Counted from the first letter of the stretch, positions 44,064 to 53,171 are shown. The stretch: DNA of 64,000 nt from Aquimarina atlantica (GCF_000626715.1 NZ_AQRA01000003.1:470626-534625); one strand, 5' to 3'. Translations and numbers: made by a program. Notes: generated by a model not told the origin, from the sequence alone.

Positions 44064-45059
44064 ATGATTCGAAAAATAGGGGTAGTTGTAATAATAGGAC
44101 TGTTTTTTTCGTGTAAAAAAGAACCTAAATTACATCTTAATTACACTAATGGAAAAGCTTTTGGAACCACGTTTTCGGTACAGTTCATAGATAATAAAGA
44201 GTACGATTTTTCAAAATCATATGATAGTTTGATCAATGTGATCAATAGATCAATGTCTACTTATATCAAGGATTCTGATATATCCAGGATAAACTCAGGA
44301 GATACTACTGTAGTGATCGATGAACATTTTGCGAAAGTGTTTGATGCTTCTAAAAAGATACATAAGGCAACAAATGGAGCTTTTGATCCTACAATTGGGA
44401 TTTTGGTAAATGCATGGGATTTTGGGCCAGAAGGAAAAATAGCCTTTTTAGATAGCCTTAAAATAGATAGTTTACTGCTTTCGGTTGGTTTACACAAAGT
44501 AACACTGAAAGGAGATAGAATCGTAAAAGATGCCCCTAAAACATATATCGATTTTAATGCATTGGCAAAAGGGTATGGAGTGGATGTTTTTGCTGAATTT
44601 TTTGAAAGTAAAGGGTTTAATAATTACTTGGTTGAGATAGGAGGAGAGATTAGAGGTAAAGGAAGTAATGTAATTAAACAAAAACCCTGGAGAATAGGAG
44701 TAGAAGATCCTAACTTTGATGACACACAATCGTATAGCAAAGTGATTTCGTTACATGATGAAGCTATGGCAACTTCTGGTGGATATAGAAAGTATAAAAT
44801 CGATGAAAACGGAGAGCGATATATTCATATTTTGAATGCTAAAACGGGATATCCATTAAAATCAAACCTTCTGGCAGTTTCTATTATTGCCAATACCTGT
44901 ATGGAAGCAGATGCATATGCAACGGCATTAATGTCGATGGGATTAGAAGGTTCAAAAAAGTTCTTAGAAACACATCAGGAACTTAAAGCATTCTTTATTT
45001 ATGAAGATCAAAATAAAGAATTAAAAACACTATCTGTAAATGGCTTTCCCGAAAAATAA
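44064..45059 (+). CDS. apbE: FAD:protein FMN transferase (lipoprotein)
   Basis: ApbE attaches FMN from FAD to a Thr of target proteins through a phosphoester bond. The targets here should be NqrB (Thr228) and NqrC (Thr225). The 331 residues have a lipoprotein signal with Cys17 (LFFSCKK), the FGTTFSVQF start of the domain, FDPTIGILVNAWDFGP, IDFNALAKGYGVD, and the metal/FAD region DEAMATSGGYRKY with HILNAKTGYP. It is anchored in the periplasm, where NqrB and NqrC expose their motifs. It pairs with the 125-residue gene upstream. Confidence 0.95.
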   Translation: MIRKIGVVVIIGLFFSCKKEPKLHLNYTNGKAFGTTFSVQFIDNKEYDFSKSYDSLINVINRSMSTYIKDSDISRINSGDTTVVIDEHFAKVFDASKKIHKATNGAFDPTIGILVNAWDFGPEGKIAFLDSLKIDSLLLSVGLHKVTLKGDRIVKDAPKTYIDFNALAKGYGVDVFAEFFESKGFNNYLVEIGGEIRGKGSNVIKQKPWRIGVEDPNFDDTQSYSKVISLHDEAMATSGGYRKYKIDENGERYIHILNAKTGYPLKSNLLAVSIIANTCMEADAYATALMSMGLEGSKKFLETHQELKAFFIYEDQNKELKTLSVNGFPEK

Positions 45060-45062
45060 GTA

Positions 45063-45830
45063 TTAAGACTTATAACAAACAGGAAGGATTTCTCCAGGAG
45101 CAAGACAGTATTTTGTGACGCATTCTTTTGATAGAATATTGGTGTAGTCTACTTCATCGACTTTAAAACCAATCGACCTTAATTTTTCGAAATAATCCCT
45201 GCCATAAACCCTTACATGATCATATTGGCCAAATATTCTGGCCCGTTCTTGTGGATCTGTAATGCTATCATCTTCAAAAGTTGTGTCTCTATTTAGATCC
45301 TGAGGGATTTGTAGAATAGCCATTCCGCCTGGTTTTAAGACCCTGAAAATTTCTTGCATTGCTGCAGTATCATCGGGGATATGTTCTAACACATGATTAC
45401 AAAAAATAATGTCATACTCGCTATCTGCAAAAGGTAAATTGCAGATATCTGCTTTTACATCGGCTAACGGAGAATTAAGATCAGTAGTAGTATAATCAAG
45501 GTGTTTTAAATTTCTAAATCTTTTATAGAATGCCTGCTCGGGAGCAAAATGCAATACTTTTGCGGGAGTAGTAAAAAATTCGGTTTCATGAGTTAGAAAT
45601 AACCAGAGTAATCTATGACGTTCTAAAGATAGAGTCGAAGGAGACAATACATTGTCTCTTTGTTTACCATATCCGTATGGCAAAAAACGAGAAAAACTTT
45701 TGCCATCGATTGGATCAGTATATGTGTCTCCTCGTAACCATAATGATAGTATGGGACGCACCATATAACTCAATCGAATCAATAGCGGTCTGGGGATAGT
45801 ATTAAGTATGAATTTAAATAGTTTTTTCAT
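45063..45830 (-). CDS. Class I SAM-dependent methyltransferase
   Basis: A 255-residue methyltransferase of the type 11 class. Motifs are VLHFAPEQAFYKRF (an unusual motif I), ADICNLPFADSEYDIIFCNHVLEHIPDD and RVLKPGGMAILQIPQ. The N-terminus has a hydrophobic, basic stretch that may bind the membrane. The start is ATG 45830 (MKKLFKF), because the longer frame opens with TTG. The substrate is unknown; the upstream neighbour map gives no hint. It is convergent with apbE, 3 bases apart. Confidence 0.85.
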   Translation of the reverse strand: MKKLFKFILNTIPRPLLIRLSYMVRPILSLWLRGDTYTDPIDGKSFSRFLPYGYGKQRDNVLSPSTLSLERHRLLWLFLTHETEFFTTPAKVLHFAPEQAFYKRFRNLKHLDYTTTDLNSPLADVKADICNLPFADSEYDIIFCNHVLEHIPDDTAAMQEIFRVLKPGGMAILQIPQDLNRDTTFEDDSITDPQERARIFGQYDHVRVYGRDYFEKLRSIGFKVDEVDYTNILSKECVTKYCLAPGEILPVCYKS

Positions 45831-45878
45831 TTTGAAAAGCCTAAGCAAAGCAAACTTTGAGTACTTAAAGAATGCATA

Positions 45879-46697
45879 CTATACAGTCAATACTTCTTGT
45901 CTAAAGGCATCTTCTTCATCAGATTCAATGCCTAATGCCTGATAGATGTATTTAAATGTCGATAGAATTTCTGGTTTTCCATCAATTATAGCTACATCAT
46001 GTTCAAAATGGGCACTTGGTTTCCCATCTGCCGTAAGAATAGTCCAGCCATCTCGTAGTTGTTTGATACGATGTGTTCCCATATTTGTCATAGGCTCTAT
46101 AGCAACTACCATACCTTCGATAAATTTTTTTCCTTTACCACGACGTCCGTAGTTAGGCATCTCGGGATCTTCATGCATTTTTCTACCCAAACCATGACCT
46201 ACTAATTCTCTAACGACACCATAACCAGCTTCTTCGGTAAACTTCTGGATTGCATATCCAACATCACCCACTCGTTTTCCAACTTTAAACTCGGCAATCC
46301 CGACATATAGAGATTCTTTAGTAATACGAAGTAAACGTTCTACTTCTTCAGATACTTCACCTACAGGAAATGTATACGCATGGTCTCCATAAAAATCATT
46401 TTTAATAGCACCGCAATCAATAGATATAATATCACCTTCTTCTAATGGAGTATTATTCGGGATCCCATGAACTACTTGAGCATTAGGGCTCATACATAAG
46501 GTATTAGGGAAATCATACAATCCCAAAAAGCCAGGAATTGCACCATGATCTCTAATAAATTCTTCTGCAAGTTTATCTAACTGTAGTGTAGTTACCCCAG
46601 GTTTAACTTCAGAGGCTAACATCCCTAATGTCTTAGATACAATTAATGCACTTTCTCGCATTAATTCTATTTCTTCACGTGTTTTAGTAATAATCAT
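45879..46697 (-). CDS. map: Type I methionine aminopeptidase
   Basis: This enzyme removes the initiator methionine from nascent proteins. The 272 residues of the pita-bread fold have the metal ligands in SIDCGAIKNDFYGDHAYTFPVG (two Asp), ELVGHGLGRKMHEDPEMPNYG (His), MVVAIEPMTNMGT (Glu) and SAHFEHDVAI (Glu). ATG 46697 (MIITKTREE) is chosen; the longer frame lacks ATG and overlaps a TAAATTTG box at 46725-46732. The methyltransferase gene follows within 50 bases. Confidence 0.95.
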   Translation of the reverse strand: MIITKTREEIELMRESALIVSKTLGMLASEVKPGVTTLQLDKLAEEFIRDHGAIPGFLGLYDFPNTLCMSPNAQVVHGIPNNTPLEEGDIISIDCGAIKNDFYGDHAYTFPVGEVSEEVERLLRITKESLYVGIAEFKVGKRVGDVGYAIQKFTEEAGYGVVRELVGHGLGRKMHEDPEMPNYGRRGKGKKFIEGMVVAIEPMTNMGTHRIKQLRDGWTILTADGKPSAHFEHDVAIIDGKPEILSTFKYIYQALGIESDEEDAFRQEVLTV

Positions 46698-46724
46698 ATG
46701 TAACAATTCCTTGATAAAAGAAGG

Positions 46725-46732
46725 CAAATTTA
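46725..46732 (-). promoter_or_regulatory. Putative -7 box (TAAATTTG) of map
   Basis: It matches TAnnTTTG on the minus strand, 27 bases before the map ATG, and supports the shorter start. Confidence 0.45.
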
Positions 46733-46801
46733 CAAAGAATAATGCTTGTTCTATTCAACAGCACCCTCTATTTTGATATTACTCTATTGATTAGAGTGCT
46801 T

Positions 46802-47263
46802 TTAAGTGGTTTTTAATGTAAATGAAGTAGTTAGGCCCACACAAAAATTTCGAGGTAACTTATCGACTCCAAAAATTGCTCTTGTGTGTGTGCCTTTTTC
46901 TTCTAATGCCTTAATAAATAGATCTGAAGCTCCATTTACGACAATAGGAGAGTCATCCCAATCAGTACCCGACTGAAAGTAAGCATCAATATGATTGAGT
47001 CCTTCGATAGCATCAAAGCCAATTTTTTTATCTATTTGTGCAAGAACATTAAGCGCACATAATTTCATAGCTTCATATCCTTGCTCTGTGGTTATGGTAT
47101 CTCCTAATCTGCCTTGATATAGGTATTCGCCATTTAGAATAGGAAATTGAATAGCTACATAAGCAATATTTCCTCTTGTATTTACAGATACATAAGACCC
47201 TCCCGGAACAGATATTTCAGGTAACTGGAGTCCAAGTGCATTTAATTTATCTTTTGGTGTCAT
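46802..47263 (-). CDS. RidA/YjgF-family protein
   Basis: A 153-residue member of the RidA superfamily, of the longer type that starts TPKDKLNALGLQLPEISVPGGSYV and includes GNIAYVAIQFP and the C-terminal TRAIFGVDKLPRNFCVGL. RidA proteins hydrolyse reactive enamine/imine intermediates from PLP enzymes. This longer subfamily lacks a clearly settled substrate. The conserved Arg in HTRAIFGV is present. It lies 8 bases after the thioredoxin-like gene and shares its transcript. Confidence 0.85.
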   Translation of the reverse strand: MTPKDKLNALGLQLPEISVPGGSYVSVNTRGNIAYVAIQFPILNGEYLYQGRLGDTITTEQGYEAMKLCALNVLAQIDKKIGFDAIEGLNHIDAYFQSGTDWDDSPIVVNGASDLFIKALEEKGTHTRAIFGVDKLPRNFCVGLTTSFTLKTT

Positions 47264-47271
47264 CGAATTAT

Positions 47272-47859
47272 TTAATCTTCGTAAGAATGTTTATAAGGTT
47301 GCTCAGAAACAATTGTTAATATATCTTTTTCGAGGGTTTCTCTTGCAAATTCTACATAACGACCTATTTCTTTTCCATCCTTATAAAAGATAAAAGTTGG
47401 CACTCGCATGATGTCTAACCCTTTTTCAAAACCTTCGGGAGTATCTTTAGATTTTGTTACTGTTATTAATTCCAGATTTTTATAGTTGAAATTAGAAGCA
47501 TCTAATATTTTATAAAATGTAGGAGTTTCTCTTTTACTATCACTACACCAGGTCCCCATAAAAGCTTGTATCGTAATATCTTTTAGGTATGGAGATAATT
47601 TTTCTATAGTGCTGTTGTCGAGAGCATAACTTTTGTAATTATCATTAAACCAATTTCCATATGGTTCTTGCTCTAATGCTTTTCGATCTTGTTTGCCTAC
47701 TAAAAAGCCTGGTTCGGAGTTATTTTCCTTTTCTGTTGAAATTTGCTTTTGATCACTTTGCGTTAGTTCTGTATTAGGATTTTTGCCATTTGTAGTAGTA
47801 GAAGTACTTCCGCAAGAAAAAAGAAAACTGGTAATGGCTAAAAAAAATATTTTTTTCAT
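47272..47859 (-). CDS. Thioredoxin-fold lipoprotein with a CxxS active site
   Basis: A 195-residue lipoprotein. The signal ends FLFSCGS, followed by a Ser/Thr-rich linker and a thioredoxin domain from about residue 90 (IQAFMGTWCSDSKRETPTFYKI). The active site is CSDS: only the nucleophilic cysteine of CxxC is kept. The cis-proline loop is MRVPTFIF. A monothiol site suggests an isomerase or a mixed-disulfide binder rather than a full reductase. ATG 47859 is used, since the longer frame begins with TTG. It precedes the RidA gene by 8 bases. Confidence 0.83.
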   Translation of the reverse strand: MKKIFFLAITSFLFSCGSTSTTTNGKNPNTELTQSDQKQISTEKENNSEPGFLVGKQDRKALEQEPYGNWFNDNYKSYALDNSTIEKLSPYLKDITIQAFMGTWCSDSKRETPTFYKILDASNFNYKNLELITVTKSKDTPEGFEKGLDIMRVPTFIFYKDGKEIGRYVEFARETLEKDILTIVSEQPYKHSYED

Positions 47860-48024
47860 TTTGATCAACAATTATTTGCGCTACCAATATATATAAATTC
47901 TAATGCTTGATCCAATGATTTGATACTAGTTTAACAAATAATGAAGTATCGACGCAGCGTTTTTATTTTTTCGGGGTTTAATAGATAGAAAACAAAGATA
48001 ATATTCACGTAAAAAAAGAAAACC

Positions 48025-48876
48025 ATGAAAAAATTATTGATTTGTGCCCTGATTTTTGGCCTAGTAGTGAGTTGTACTAAAAATGATGTTGATGATAGTG
48101 TTTCTGAACAGAATAATAAAGAAACATTTGAATTGAGTAAAACTGTAAACCTGGCTATGGATGATTTTGGAAAAATTTCTGAACAGGCTTCTTTAGATCT
48201 TAAAAACTCCTCTAAAAGTAGCAAAGGAACTTGTTTTTCTATCGAATTATTAATTCCTTACCAGGAGAAACCTATTCCTGGTTTTTCTGAATATAGCCAT
48301 TACAGTAAATTAATTTTGAATGATGCAGGGGATCAATGTCAATTTGATGATTGGACAGGTAGTTTAGAGTATTATGTAGCCGAAGATTTACCATCTAAAT
48401 TTAAGGATTCTGCAGTGTTTAAAAATGTACAATATGATAGAGGATATATTTTTGATGGGTATAGAATAGCACAAAAAAATGAAGAACAAAGCACCGATGA
48501 TATCCCTGTATTTGATGTAAAAATAGATGGAATTATTACTGCTCCTGATGGAGAAACGTATCAGTATACAACGAATAGAAATTTTTCTTTCGAAAATCGT
48601 TTTACAGATCAGGAGATTATTACACTAAAAGAATCTTCTTCATTAGAAAATTTAAAAAAACCATTCTTTATAAAAACAAAATCTGTTGATGGATCTCCGA
48701 TAGTATATAAAGCTGTTTGTTTTGAAGGATTAGACTTTTATAAATATCCCGTGCAAGGGGCACAAGATTATTCTAGTAATTTTGGAGTTAACTTTACTAT
48801 TAATTATGGTGATGGAACCTGTGATCGTGAGGTTGTACTCACTTCAATAGAAGGAACGATAACTTTTGATCTATAG
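48025..48876 (+). CDS. Hypothetical lipoprotein
   Basis: A 283-residue lipoprotein with signal cleavage before the Cys in VVSCTKND. It has no recognised domain and seems beta-rich in the C-terminal half (DIPVFDVKIDGIITAPDGETYQYTTNRNFSFENRF, given here only as landmark, and INYGDGTCDREVVLTSIEGTITFDL at the end). The terminal YGDGTCD motif is also at the end of the partial gene at 1-108, so the two are probably paralogs. Function unknown. It is monocistronic with its own terminator. Confidence 0.75.
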   Translation: MKKLLICALIFGLVVSCTKNDVDDSVSEQNNKETFELSKTVNLAMDDFGKISEQASLDLKNSSKSSKGTCFSIELLIPYQEKPIPGFSEYSHYSKLILNDAGDQCQFDDWTGSLEYYVAEDLPSKFKDSAVFKNVQYDRGYIFDGYRIAQKNEEQSTDDIPVFDVKIDGIITAPDGETYQYTTNRNFSFENRFTDQEIITLKESSSLENLKKPFFIKTKSVDGSPIVYKAVCFEGLDFYKYPVQGAQDYSSNFGVNFTINYGDGTCDREVVLTSIEGTITFDL

Positions 48877-48891
48877 ATAAATATGTTAAGT

Positions 48892-48935
48892 TTAAAAAAC
48901 CGGCTCATGAAACATTTCACGGGCCGGTTTTTTAA
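48892..48935 (+). terminator. Intrinsic terminator after the lipoprotein gene
   Basis: AAAAAACCGGC pairs with GCCGGTTTTTT, the stem is extended inward with a wobble and one mismatch to TGAAA/TTTCA, and a T-run follows. Confidence 0.85.
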
Positions 48936-49048
48936 TATACAAACGATAAATTTTTATAGTTTAAAATACTAATGACCCCAAGTGTCAGAATATTTTTTAG
49001 AGTTGAAAAAGATTATTTATTTAGTTACTGCAAATGTTATATGTCTTT

Positions 49049-50143
49049 TTAATTTGTACAATTACCTTCTCCTATAATTATAAAAATCTCACCTTCCTTT
49101 TCTATTTTTACATTGAATTTCTTAGTTAATTCATTCAGTACTTTTTCGGTGGTTGCACCGCTAAAAGATCCTGTGTATTTACAATCGAGTAGAGGACTGC
49201 GTTTTAATCTGATTTTGGCATCAAAGTTTTCCCCTAAATCATTTATAATTTGATTTACGCTAACGTTTTGATAATGTAAAACACCAGTTTTCCAGGCAAA
49301 TTGATTTGGAGATCTTTTAAGAAGCATAATGCCTTGGGGATTGATACTAAAACTTTGCCCCGAAACCACATTTTGTTTTTTACCAGTTGCACGATGAATT
49401 ATTTTTGCAGAACCTTCAATAAGTGTGATATAATCGGCATCTTTTTCTGCAGATATTGCAAAAGAATTTCCACTAACCTGAACATTACAATAGTTTCCGT
49501 GTATCACGAATGGTTTTGATTCATTTTCCTGTATTGAAAAGAATAGAGTACCAACAAGATCAACTCTTCTATAGCTTTGTATCGAAGTATTAAAATTGAC
49601 TTTACTGTTTTTTCTCATTACCATCGTACTCGAATCGGGAAGCTTAATATACTTGGTGCTTTTTGTTGAAGCATATTTTTCTGAAGCAATATAGGAAACC
49701 CCAATAAATCCTTTCTTATTACTCTCTTCGTCTGGTTCTACAATGGTAGCATCTATAGAAAAAGCTTCTGCTTTGGAAGTTTTTACAGGCTCATTTTTTG
49801 TATTCGATTCTATAGGTTTGACTTCAATAATTTTTGGTTGCTCTTCTATTTGAATTGTTGTTTGAACATTTTTTGGTTCAACAGCATCAATATTTTCTTG
49901 ATGTGATGGAGTGATCTTGGTATTTTCAGAAGTAGTGTTATTCATTACATAATACAGAATGAATATAGCGCAAAGCAGTATAGCAATAACAGTTATTTCA
50001 TACCAAGGGATATAATTACGCTTAACCTTTTCTTTCTGTACTGCATTGTATATGTCATCAAACCTATCCTTCGATGGTATAATCGAATCACTTTTAAATT
50101 TTGCTTGCAAAAGCGGTTTTAAAAGGTCTTTATCATCTTTCAT
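49049..50143 (-). CDS. FecR-family anti-sigma factor
   Basis: A 364-residue membrane regulator: a short cytosolic N-terminus, one transmembrane helix (about 46-66), a Thr/Lys/Pro-rich periplasmic linker, a FecR domain (about 165-265; YIKLPDSSTMVMRKNSKVNFN, FVIHGNYCNVQVSGNSFAI) and a C-terminal DUF4974 domain (about 290-360; LHYQNVSVNQIINDLGENFDAKI). It should hold the sigma factor encoded 25 bases upstream inactive until a surface signal arrives. Unlike most such pairs, no TonB-dependent receptor gene is adjacent. Confidence 0.9.
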   Translation of the reverse strand: MKDDKDLLKPLLQAKFKSDSIIPSKDRFDDIYNAVQKEKVKRNYIPWYEITVIAILLCAIFILYYVMNNTTSENTKITPSHQENIDAVEPKNVQTTIQIEEQPKIIEVKPIESNTKNEPVKTSKAEAFSIDATIVEPDEESNKKGFIGVSYIASEKYASTKSTKYIKLPDSSTMVMRKNSKVNFNTSIQSYRRVDLVGTLFFSIQENESKPFVIHGNYCNVQVSGNSFAISAEKDADYITLIEGSAKIIHRATGKKQNVVSGQSFSINPQGIMLLKRSPNQFAWKTGVLHYQNVSVNQIINDLGENFDAKIRLKRSPLLDCKYTGSFSGATTEKVLNELTKKFNVKIEKEGEIFIIIGEGNCTN

Positions 50144-50168
50144 TTGTTACTCATTTAGGTTTTAAACA

Positions 50169-50735
50169 TTAAAACTTTACAACTCCACTATTCCTCATAC
50201 GTTCTAATAACTTCTTTCTTGCTCTGGTATAGTTAGATCTTGATGTGCTTTCCTTTATATTAAGCATTTCTCCTATTTCTTTATGAGAATATCCTTCTAT
50301 GGCATAGAGATTTAGAACATAGCGATACTGTTCTGGTAAATCACCAATCAAAATTCTTAGTCTTTCTATTGATATTTCTTTAGATAGATGGTCTTTTTCG
50401 GGCTCCTCTAATTCCTGTATTTCATTTTTGTCGATGAAATCTTCATGATCTACATGAATCGTTTTTTTCATTTTATGCCAATGATCAATGGCACAATTCA
50501 CAACAATTCTTTCAATCCAACTCCTCAACGTTCCTTTATGGCGGTATTTTTGAATACCTTTAAATACTTTGATAAAAGCTTCTTGTACAATGTCTTCTGC
50601 GTCAGATTGATTTACACAATAGCGAAGACCCACCGCAATCATTCGCGGTGCAAAAGTATTGTATATTTTTTCCATGGCATCCCGATTACCCTTTTTACAG
50701 GCTTTTACTAGTCTGTCTTGTTCTTTTTTATTCAT
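50169..50735 (-). CDS. ECF sigma factor (sigma-70 family)
   Basis: A 188-residue extracytoplasmic-function sigma factor. Region 2 is at about 20-90 (YNTFAPRMIAVGLRYCVNQSDAEDIVQEAFIKVF) and region 4 at about 125-180 (DLPEQYRYVLNLYAIEGYSHKEIGEMLNIKESTSRS, with the helix-turn-helix). It is the first gene of the sigma/FecR pair. The distance to gpmI and its terminator makes it a separate unit. Confidence 0.93.
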   Translation of the reverse strand: MNKKEQDRLVKACKKGNRDAMEKIYNTFAPRMIAVGLRYCVNQSDAEDIVQEAFIKVFKGIQKYRHKGTLRSWIERIVVNCAIDHWHKMKKTIHVDHEDFIDKNEIQELEEPEKDHLSKEISIERLRILIGDLPEQYRYVLNLYAIEGYSHKEIGEMLNIKESTSRSNYTRARKKLLERMRNSGVVKF

Positions 50736-50865
50736 GAATAAGGGTTAGTGCTTAACTCATATAATGTATAACCAAGAATATTGGGTTTCGCTGCGTACTA
50801 ATTGTACTTTTTTATCTATGTTAAGGTAACAAAAGAATTTTTAAAAATAAAAAGATAGAAAAACA

Positions 50866-50899
50866 CAAGTCGCATAAAAGCACTCTTTTATGCGACTTG
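50866..50899 (-). terminator. Intrinsic terminator of gpmI
   Basis: Perfect 15-bp arms (CAAGTCGCATAAAAG) around a 4-base loop. On the minus strand it is followed by TGTTTTT. It lies 41 bases after the gpmI stop. Confidence 0.85.
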
Positions 50900-50940
50900 C
50901 CTCAAAAAAACGTAAAATTTTTATGGTATTTTTTTGAATG

Positions 50941-52458
50941 TTATTTTAATAATGAATCTTGTGTCATTGCTTTAGGTTTTTCTATTCCCATAAGATCAAG
51001 AATGGTTGGAGCGATATCTCCTAAAACTCCATCGTTTATTTGTATCTGGTCATTATCTATTAAAATGAAAGGAACAGGATTAGTTGTATGGGCTGTATGT
51101 GGCGTACCATCTGGATTAATCATAGTTTCGCAATTACCATGATCCGCAATCAGAATAGTAGAATATTGATTATCCAGACCGGTGGTTACTATATCTTTTA
51201 CACATTGATCTACAGCTTCACAAGCCTTGATTGCAGCTTCCATTACTCCTGTATGCCCTACCATATCACCATTTGCAAAGTTTAGGCAAACAAAATCAAC
51301 ATCGCCTTTTTGTAGCTCTGGTACCAGAGCATCTCTTAGTTCGTAAGCACTCATTTCGGGTTTAAGGTCATACGTTGCTACCTTTGGAGAATTTCGTAAT
51401 ATTCTGGATTCTCCTTCAAAAGGTTCTTCTTGCCCCCCAGAAAAAAAGAAGGTAACATGAGGGTACTTTTCTGTTTCTGCAATTCTAATTTGAGTTTTAC
51501 CGGCTTTAGAAATGACTTCTCCAAGAGTTTCGGTAATATTGTCTTTATTATAAATAACATTAATACCTTCAAAGCTTTCATCATAGTTCGTCATTGTAAC
51601 ATAATGTAAAGAAAGCTTGTGGGTGTTATACTCATGCATATCTTTTTGAGAAAGCATTTCGGTTAATTCTCTTCCTCGGTCTGTTCTAAAATTAAAGAAA
51701 ATTACAACATCGTCATCGTTTATGGTAGCTACCGAAACTCCATTTTCTTGTAGTATAATTGGTTTGATAAATTCGTCGGTAATGTCATTATCATAACTAT
51801 TCTGAATACTGTTGAGGGCATCAGTACTAGACTCTCCAATACCATTTACCAAAAGGTCATAGGCTAATTTAACACGCTCCCATCTTTTATCCCGATCCAT
51901 AGCATAATACCTTCCTACAATAGAAGCCAGCTTACCCGTGGTTTTGGACATATAATCCTGGATATTTTTGATGTGTATTTTACCAGATTTGGGATCTACA
52001 TCACGACCATCGGTAAATGCATGAAGGAACACATTTTTTAATTCATAAGAGTGAGCTGCATCAAGTAATCCTTTAATATGATCGATATGAGAGTGAACCC
52101 CGCCATCACTTACCAGGCCTAGCAAATGAACATTTTTATTTTTTTCTTTGGCATAGCGAAAAGCATCCAGAAGAACTGATTCTTCTTTTAAGGTGTTATT
52201 TTTGACTGCCATATTGATTTTGGCCAAATCCTGATATACAATTCTACCAGCCCCAAGGTTCATATGACCAACCTCACTGTTTCCCATTTGCCCATCTGGT
52301 AAACCTACATGAAGTCCATCTGTACGTAAAGAAGCATTAGGGTAGTGAGTGTATAAACTATCGATATACGGAGTGTTTGCATGATCAATTGCAGATACTT
52401 TAGGATCGGGCGATGTTCCCCATCCATCCAGGATCATCAGGATTACTTTTTTGTTCAT
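50941..52458 (-). CDS. gpmI: 2,3-bisphosphoglycerate-independent phosphoglycerate mutase
   Basis: This enzyme interconverts 3- and 2-phosphoglycerate in glycolysis and requires Mn2+. The 505 residues are of usual length, with ILDGWGTSP (metal Asp), the phospho-Ser loop GQMGNSEVGHMNLGAGRIV, HLLGLVSDGGVHSHIDH, HAFTDGRDVDPKSG and the C-terminal metal site NFANGDMVGHTG with ILIADHGNCE. It stands alone with its own terminator. Confidence 0.96.
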   Translation of the reverse strand: MNKKVILMILDGWGTSPDPKVSAIDHANTPYIDSLYTHYPNASLRTDGLHVGLPDGQMGNSEVGHMNLGAGRIVYQDLAKINMAVKNNTLKEESVLLDAFRYAKEKNKNVHLLGLVSDGGVHSHIDHIKGLLDAAHSYELKNVFLHAFTDGRDVDPKSGKIHIKNIQDYMSKTTGKLASIVGRYYAMDRDKRWERVKLAYDLLVNGIGESSTDALNSIQNSYDNDITDEFIKPIILQENGVSVATINDDDVVIFFNFRTDRGRELTEMLSQKDMHEYNTHKLSLHYVTMTNYDESFEGINVIYNKDNITETLGEVISKAGKTQIRIAETEKYPHVTFFFSGGQEEPFEGESRILRNSPKVATYDLKPEMSAYELRDALVPELQKGDVDFVCLNFANGDMVGHTGVMEAAIKACEAVDQCVKDIVTTGLDNQYSTILIADHGNCETMINPDGTPHTAHTTNPVPFILIDNDQIQINDGVLGDIAPTILDLMGIEKPKAMTQDSLLK

Positions 52459-52772
52459 AATGTATTCTTAATTAAGGTTTTTGGTTGGTTATTTTTTGAG
52501 CCTAAAATCTCAAAAAAATGAAATAAGGAGTAAAGTTACAACTTCACCTACAAGCACACAAAAAGCTTATGTTATTCTTATGTGATTTATACCTTTTTGT
52601 AATATTAACTTACACGTGATTTTTGTGAAATTATTAACGAATTTGTGTAGGGAAGGTTAAAAGTAAGTTATTCTTAAAATTATGGTATTTTTTATGAGAA
52701 TAATGTAATTCATTTGCACCGTCAAATTTTGGCATAGCACAAATCAATAATGAACTTATAAAAGATAAAAAA
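52459..52772. other. Divergent intergenic region, gpmI to ankyrin gene
   Basis: About 310 AT-rich bases. It must contain both promoters, but no box matching the full TAnnTTTG consensus was found. The nearest is TTCATTTG ahead of the ankyrin gene. Confidence 0.3.
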
Positions 52773-53156
52773 ATGAAAAAGCTATCAATTTTAGTAATGT
52801 GTATGACCGTTGGTCTGGTTCTAGCAAATGATCCTGTAAAAAACCTTAATGCGTATAAGGTTGCAAAAACAGAAATTATTAATGTATCTCCTTTTTGCAT
52901 TTCAATCGCTAAAGGCGACTATGAAATGGTGAAAAAAATGGTCGAGTTAGGGAGCGAAGTAAATAAGTTTTCAGAAGGTATGACACCTCTTATGTATGCT
53001 GCTCGTTATAATCGATTAGAAATCATTAAGCTTTTGGTTGCTAATGGAGCAAAAATCAATACTAAAAATGCGAAAGGCTATACTGCGATAAAATACGCAG
53101 AATTATCTGGAGCCAAAGAAGCCGTAACCTTGTTATTAGAGCTTAAGAAAAAGTAA
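52773..53156 (+). CDS. Secreted ankyrin-repeat protein 1
   Basis: A 127-residue exported protein: a signal peptide ending VLA-ND (about residue 19), then SPFCISIAKGDYEMVKKMVELGSEVN, GMTPLMYAARYNRLEIIKLLVANGAKIN and GYTAIKYAELSGAKEAVTLLL, that is, three ankyrin-type units. Ankyrin domains bind proteins. The periplasmic partner is unknown. The gene is a paralog of the next one (53362), sharing motif order and size. Each has its own terminator, so they are separate transcripts. Confidence 0.85.
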   Translation: MKKLSILVMCMTVGLVLANDPVKNLNAYKVAKTEIINVSPFCISIAKGDYEMVKKMVELGSEVNKFSEGMTPLMYAARYNRLEIIKLLVANGAKINTKNAKGYTAIKYAELSGAKEAVTLLLELKKK

Positions 53157-53171
53157 TTACTCAGAATTAGT

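Noticed and set aside
47931..48224. 97-codon minus-strand frame overlapping the start of the lipoprotein gene
   Set aside because: It is opposed by a clear lipoprotein signal on the other strand.
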